Assembly: GCA_023391635.1 (NCBI GenBank)
Contig: JAEWAQ010000055.1
Span: forward strand, 1 to 25,628
Direction of reading: 5' to 3'
DNA: 25,628 nt
DNA from: Bacillota bacterium
Lineage (GTDB): Bacteria > Bacillota > Bacilli > Paenibacillales > Paenibacillaceae
Shown here: piece after piece, positions 22,980 through 25,628 of the stretch
Numbering within the stretch: the first letter of the stretch is position 1
Layout: every line of letters starts with the position of its first letter
Position numbers and translations under genes: made by a program
The notes under the pieces: generated by a model
Database searches by the model: none
What the model was told of the DNA's origin: nothing
What the model saw: only the letters and a program-made list of their open reading frames with translations

Positions 22980-23246
22980 GGCGGTCGCTCGCGTTTGAGG
23001 GGCGCCGGAGTGGCGGGACCCATCAGGCAAGGCCTATGCCAGAGGGCCGGAAACCATTCATTCGTTCAAAAATTGGTTCAAAATCAATACACCTTTAACG
23101 ACTCGACGCCCACCGAAATTCCCGCCCCGGCGGCGCCCCAAGCGTGAACTGGGCAAATTCGTCCCGGTGACCGGCGGTTTCTGCCGCCTGACCGGGGAAA
23201 TTCTGCCGCTCGAAGTGTGGTTTTCCCCAATGGGGACCGCGCCCCG
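22980..23246. other. Intergenic gap with A+T-rich patch
   Basis: The 267 bp lie between a minus-strand gene start and the end of another minus-strand gene. An A+T-rich patch at 23056-23100 is a plausible promoter region for the small membrane protein, but no good -35/-10 pair was fixed. The stretch 23165-23200 can fold as a GGCGG/CCGCC stem after the glycosyltransferase stop and might be its terminator. No gene is seen. Confidence 0.3.
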
Positions 23247-24485
23247 TCAGCGTCCGGCCGTCTCGTGGATCAGCGCGATCTGCCGGTCCAGGCAGCGGGC
23301 GAGGTCGAAGCGCTCCACCGCCGTCTCGCGCGCCGCATGGCCGAGATGGGCGAAGGCGCCGGGGTCCGCCAGCACGGCGATCGTCTGGTCGGCAATGGCC
23401 CGGGGTGAGAAGAAGTCGACCAGCAACCCGTTCTCGCCGTTCCGCAGGACCTCGCGGACCGGCGGCGTGTCGGATCCGATCAGCACGCAGCCAAGCGCCA
23501 TCGCCTCCGTCATCGACCAGGACAGGACGAAGGGATAGGTGAGGTAGACGTGCGCCCGCGACACTTTCAGCGCGGCGAGATAGCGGTCGTAGGGCAAATG
23601 CCCCAGGAAATGGACGCGCGCCGGATCGACCGGCACCTCGGCCAGCATGGCCTCGCGCCAGGTCCTGGCCTGGCCTTCGCCCGGGGCGGTTTCCCCCGGG
23701 GGCGGCGGCGCGCCGTAGCTGATTTCGTCGCCGCCGACGATCAGCACCCGCGCTTTGGGCCGGGCCTCCAGGATGGCGGGCAGCGCCCGCATGAAGCTGG
23801 GAAAGCCGCGGTAGGGCTCCAGGTTGCGCACGGCGTAGGTCAGCACCTCGTCGTCGCGCGTCAGGACCGTGCCGTCCGGCAGCTCGAACCGGGCGGCGGG
23901 GTCGGCCCGCAGGACCCCGGTGTCGATGCCGTCGTGGATGACGTCGATCTTGGACCGGAACGCCTCCGGGTGGCTGTCGCGTTGCCAGACCGTTGGCGAG
24001 ATGCCGCGGTCGCAGGCCTCCAGCGCCAGGAGCAGCGGCGTGCTGCGCATGCGCAGCCGCAGCACCGTGTCGATGTTGACCGGGGCGGCCGGGTCGAAGC
24101 CCACGTCCAGCCCCTGCGCGCGGTAGAAGAACTCGCAGTAGTTCAGGTAGGGGACGGTGGGGAAGGCGTCCTTGACGAACAGCGTCTCGCCCCAGCCCGG
24201 ATGCCCGACGATGATGTCCGGCACGAAGCCCTCCCCGCGCAGTCCCATCAGCAGGCGGGCCACGCCCTGCCCGTGCAGGACCGCGTTCTCGGTCGAGACC
24301 AGGTAGGGGTGGGCGTCCTTCCGCGCCGCCCGGCTGGGCTGGTAGGTCAGGCGGCGGACGTTCGGGATATCCCGGTCCGTGCGCTTGGTGATGAAGACGA
24401 CCCGGTTCGCCGGATCCGCGGCGAGCCGTGCGGCCAGATGCTTGTACTGGCCGGGCATGTTCTGGTGGATGAAGACGATGTTCAT
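23247..24485 (-). CDS. GT4-family glycosyltransferase
   Basis: Start set at ATG 24485 (MNIVFIHQNMPGQYKHLAAR), with GGGAA 6 bases upstream. The same frame stays open far upstream but only as a shadow of the next gene. The 412-residue protein has the GT-B layout. The N-terminal domain contains DIIVGHPGWGETLFVKD (90-106) and YLNYCEFFYR (113-122). The C-terminal donor domain contains AVRNLEPYRGFPSFMRALP (218-236), VLIVGGDEISYG (247-258), HFLGHLPYDRYLAALKVSRA (292-311), WSMTEAMALGCVLIGSDTPP (323-342) and ENGLLVDFF. This is the family of GT4 enzymes with the GHPGWGE signature found in polysaccharide clusters. It probably forms a minus-strand unit with the membrane protein upstream (59 bp apart). 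Donor and acceptor are unknown. Confidence 0.9.
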   Translation of the reverse strand: MNIVFIHQNMPGQYKHLAARLAADPANRVVFITKRTDRDIPNVRRLTYQPSRAARKDAHPYLVSTENAVLHGQGVARLLMGLRGEGFVPDIIVGHPGWGETLFVKDAFPTVPYLNYCEFFYRAQGLDVGFDPAAPVNIDTVLRLRMRSTPLLLALEACDRGISPTVWQRDSHPEAFRSKIDVIHDGIDTGVLRADPAARFELPDGTVLTRDDEVLTYAVRNLEPYRGFPSFMRALPAILEARPKARVLIVGGDEISYGAPPPPGETAPGEGQARTWREAMLAEVPVDPARVHFLGHLPYDRYLAALKVSRAHVYLTYPFVLSWSMTEAMALGCVLIGSDTPPVREVLRNGENGLLVDFFSPRAIADQTIAVLADPGAFAHLGHAARETAVERFDLARCLDRQIALIHETAGR

Positions 24486-24544
24486 GCGTATTCCCGGCTG
24501 GGTGTCGTGACCGGCTGCGGCAGCGCCCCTCAGGAACGCTGGCT

Positions 24545-25237
24545 TCAGGAACGTCCGAGGCCGCATTTGCCCCACAGCTTCGGCCCGACCTTCGGCAGGG
24601 CGGTCGCCGCCACCAGCAGGGCGGCGCCGACCACGGTCGGCACAACCCAGTCGGGCTTGCCGGCCATCGCGTGATCGCCGGCGGCGCCGAACTGGACGAA
24701 GGCGACGGTCATCGGCAGCTGGCCCACCAACGAGCCAAAGGCGTAGGCGCCGAGCCGGACGCGCGTCAGGCCGAGCGCGTAGTTGACCCCCGAGTGCGGC
24801 AGCACCGGGATCAGCCGCAGCATGGCGATGGCCTTCCACCCGCCCTGCTCGATCCGCCGCAGGGTGTCGCCCCAGCGCACCGTCATGCCGGCGGGAACGA
24901 AGCCGTCGCTGACGTAGCGGGCGATCAGGAATCCGGTCGAGGCGCCGATCACGCTGCCGGCCGCGGCCAGGACGCCGCCCCACCAGGTCCCGAACACGAG
25001 CCCGGCCACCATAGCCAGGATGGAGCGTGGGAAGAACAGCAGGCTGGCCAGGATGTGGACCAGCAGGAACAGGACGGGCGCCGCTGGATGGTGGCGGAGC
25101 ATGTCCTGCAGCGCCTCGATCCCGAAGGCGCCGTGCCACGTCCACCAGGCGGCCCCGCCGCAGAGCAGCAGCACCACCAGCAGGACGCGCCCCAGAGTGC
25201 GGAGGGAGGACAGCGAAGGCAAACGGCGCTCGGCCAT
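24545..25237 (-). CDS. TVP38/TMEM64 (DedA-superfamily) membrane protein
   Basis: Start placed at ATG 25237 (MAERRLPSLS), giving 230 residues, the usual family length. ATGs at 25258 and 25279 are open alternatives and no ribosome site decides between them. Hydrophobic segments lie near 14-32, 53-68, 72-95, 135-155, 164-185 and 198-215. The SNARE-associated (VTT) domain signature is clear: FFPRSILAMVAGLVFG (68-83), GASTGFLIARYVSDG (98-112) and the re-entrant motif RLIPVLPHSGVNYALGLTRV (141-160). Members act in the inner membrane, and DedA relatives move lipid carriers or keep membrane homeostasis. The specific role here is not known. It lies upstream of a glycosyltransferase, and metK is transcribed divergently. 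Confidence 0.88.
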   Translation of the reverse strand: MAERRLPSLSSLRTLGRVLLVVLLLCGGAAWWTWHGAFGIEALQDMLRHHPAAPVLFLLVHILASLLFFPRSILAMVAGLVFGTWWGGVLAAAGSVIGASTGFLIARYVSDGFVPAGMTVRWGDTLRRIEQGGWKAIAMLRLIPVLPHSGVNYALGLTRVRLGAYAFGSLVGQLPMTVAFVQFGAAGDHAMAGKPDWVVPTVVGAALLVAATALPKVGPKLWGKCGLGRS

Positions 25238-25439
25238 GGGTCCGGTTCCGGATGGCATCGGAAAGAATCGAACTTCCATAACACGGGCGCTTGCCCGCCG
25301 CGAGTGACGATGTCGCAAGGGTCCCAGGCGCGGCGCCGGATGCCTGCGCCGGCATCGTTCCCCGCTCCAAGACAGAGGAAACCACGCCGACCACTGGCAC
25401 ATGGCCCTTTTTTCGTACCCTGTTTGAACGGTTTTTCGG

Positions 25440-25468
25440 TTGAACAGCCTTGAGCAATTTTTCTAAAT
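25440..25468 (+). promoter_or_regulatory. Candidate sigma70-type promoter for metK
   Basis: TTGAAC (25440-25445) and the A+T-rich TCTAAA/CTAAAT (25462-25468) lie 16-17 bases apart, about 35 bp before the metK ATG. The -10 match is moderate. I saw no SAM-riboswitch fold in the 100 bp before the gene. GGAAAG at 25492-25497 is the likely ribosome site. Confidence 0.35.
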
Positions 25469-25501
25469 TGTGCCGCATATCACCAAAGGCTGGAAAGTTC
25501 T

Positions 25502-25628
25502 ATGGCCAAGCTCAACTACGTCTTCACCAGCGAGTCCGTGTCCGAGGGTCATCCGGACAAGGTGTGCGACCGCATTTCCGACGCGATCGTGGACCTGTAC
25601 CTGTCGCACGACCCCTACGCCCGCGTGG
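25502..25628 (+). CDS. metK: S-adenosylmethionine synthetase, N-terminal part
   Basis: The frame starts MAKLNYVFTSESVSEGHPDK and continues VCDRISDAIVDLYLSHDPYARV to the window edge. This is the N terminus of methionine adenosyltransferase, which makes SAM from methionine and ATP in the cytoplasm. SESVSEGHPDK (10-20) holds the ATP-binding His of the family. The rest of the gene (more than 340 residues) lies outside the window. It is a housekeeping gene and bounds the accessory region on the right. It also supplies the cofactor used by the methyltransferases in the cluster, although this link is general and not specific. Confidence 0.95.
   Translation, partial: MAKLNYVFTSESVSEGHPDKVCDRISDAIVDLYLSHDPYARV

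Noticed and set aside
24486..25478. Extension of the glycosyltransferase frame to 743 codons
   Set aside because: The added part is Arg/Pro-rich nonsense in the shadow of the TVP38 gene. The GT4 domain starts at ATG 24485 with its own ribosome site.
25400..25501. SAM riboswitch before metK
   Set aside because: I could not find the conserved helices of SAM-II or SAM/SAH types. Only a plausible promoter and ribosome site are visible. A covariance-model search would decide.

Overview
The window looks like part of an alphaproteobacterial replicon, most likely Azospirillum or a close Rhodospirillales relative. This is inferred from the alphaproteobacterial 5S rRNA, the high G+C of the flanking genes, and the mix of rRNA operon, polysaccharide genes and plasmid-type sequence. 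The host assignment was not tested against a database. The left edge carries the 3' end of a 5S rRNA and its terminator. The right edge carries the first codons of metK.

Positions 450-15371 hold one long minus-strand cluster for making and decorating a surface polysaccharide or glycan. In the direction of transcription the order is: asparagine-synthase-type amidotransferase, possible small ORF, HAD-domain protein, methyltransferase with a Rossmann-like tail, GT4 glycosyltransferase with a similar module at its head, NodU/CmcH-type carbamoyltransferase, SGNH hydrolase, small ORF, TylF-type O-methyltransferase, class I methyltransferase, and UDP-sugar 6-dehydrogenase. The dehydrogenase would make a uronic acid and the AsnB homologue could amidate it. 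The other enzymes would add carbamoyl, methyl and perhaps acyl groups. Part of this block has much lower G+C than the flanks, which suggests horizontal transfer. A TPR protein gene (15886-17154) lies upstream on the same strand.

The cluster and the TPR gene are bordered by relics of IS200/IS605-type (TnpB) elements: a tnpB tail at 246-453, hairpin right-end sequences at 15632-15851, and a broken tnpB at 17208-17660. All keep the terminal hairpin.

Positions 17668-19132 look like plasmid debris. There is a two-gene mini-operon of tiny ORFs, a decayed small gene, three tandem copies of a roughly 85-bp unit containing dyads, an 11-bp direct-repeat array, and a truncated ParM/StbA-like actin-type segregation gene directly after that array. 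Together these resemble the maintenance locus of a lost or integrated plasmid.

Positions 19301-22615 encode a large secreted protein with two carbohydrate-binding-like domains, a right-handed beta-helix, a proline-rich linker and RTX calcium-binding repeats. It is followed by a convergent small membrane protein gene, a GT4 glycosyltransferase, a TVP38/DedA-type membrane protein and metK.
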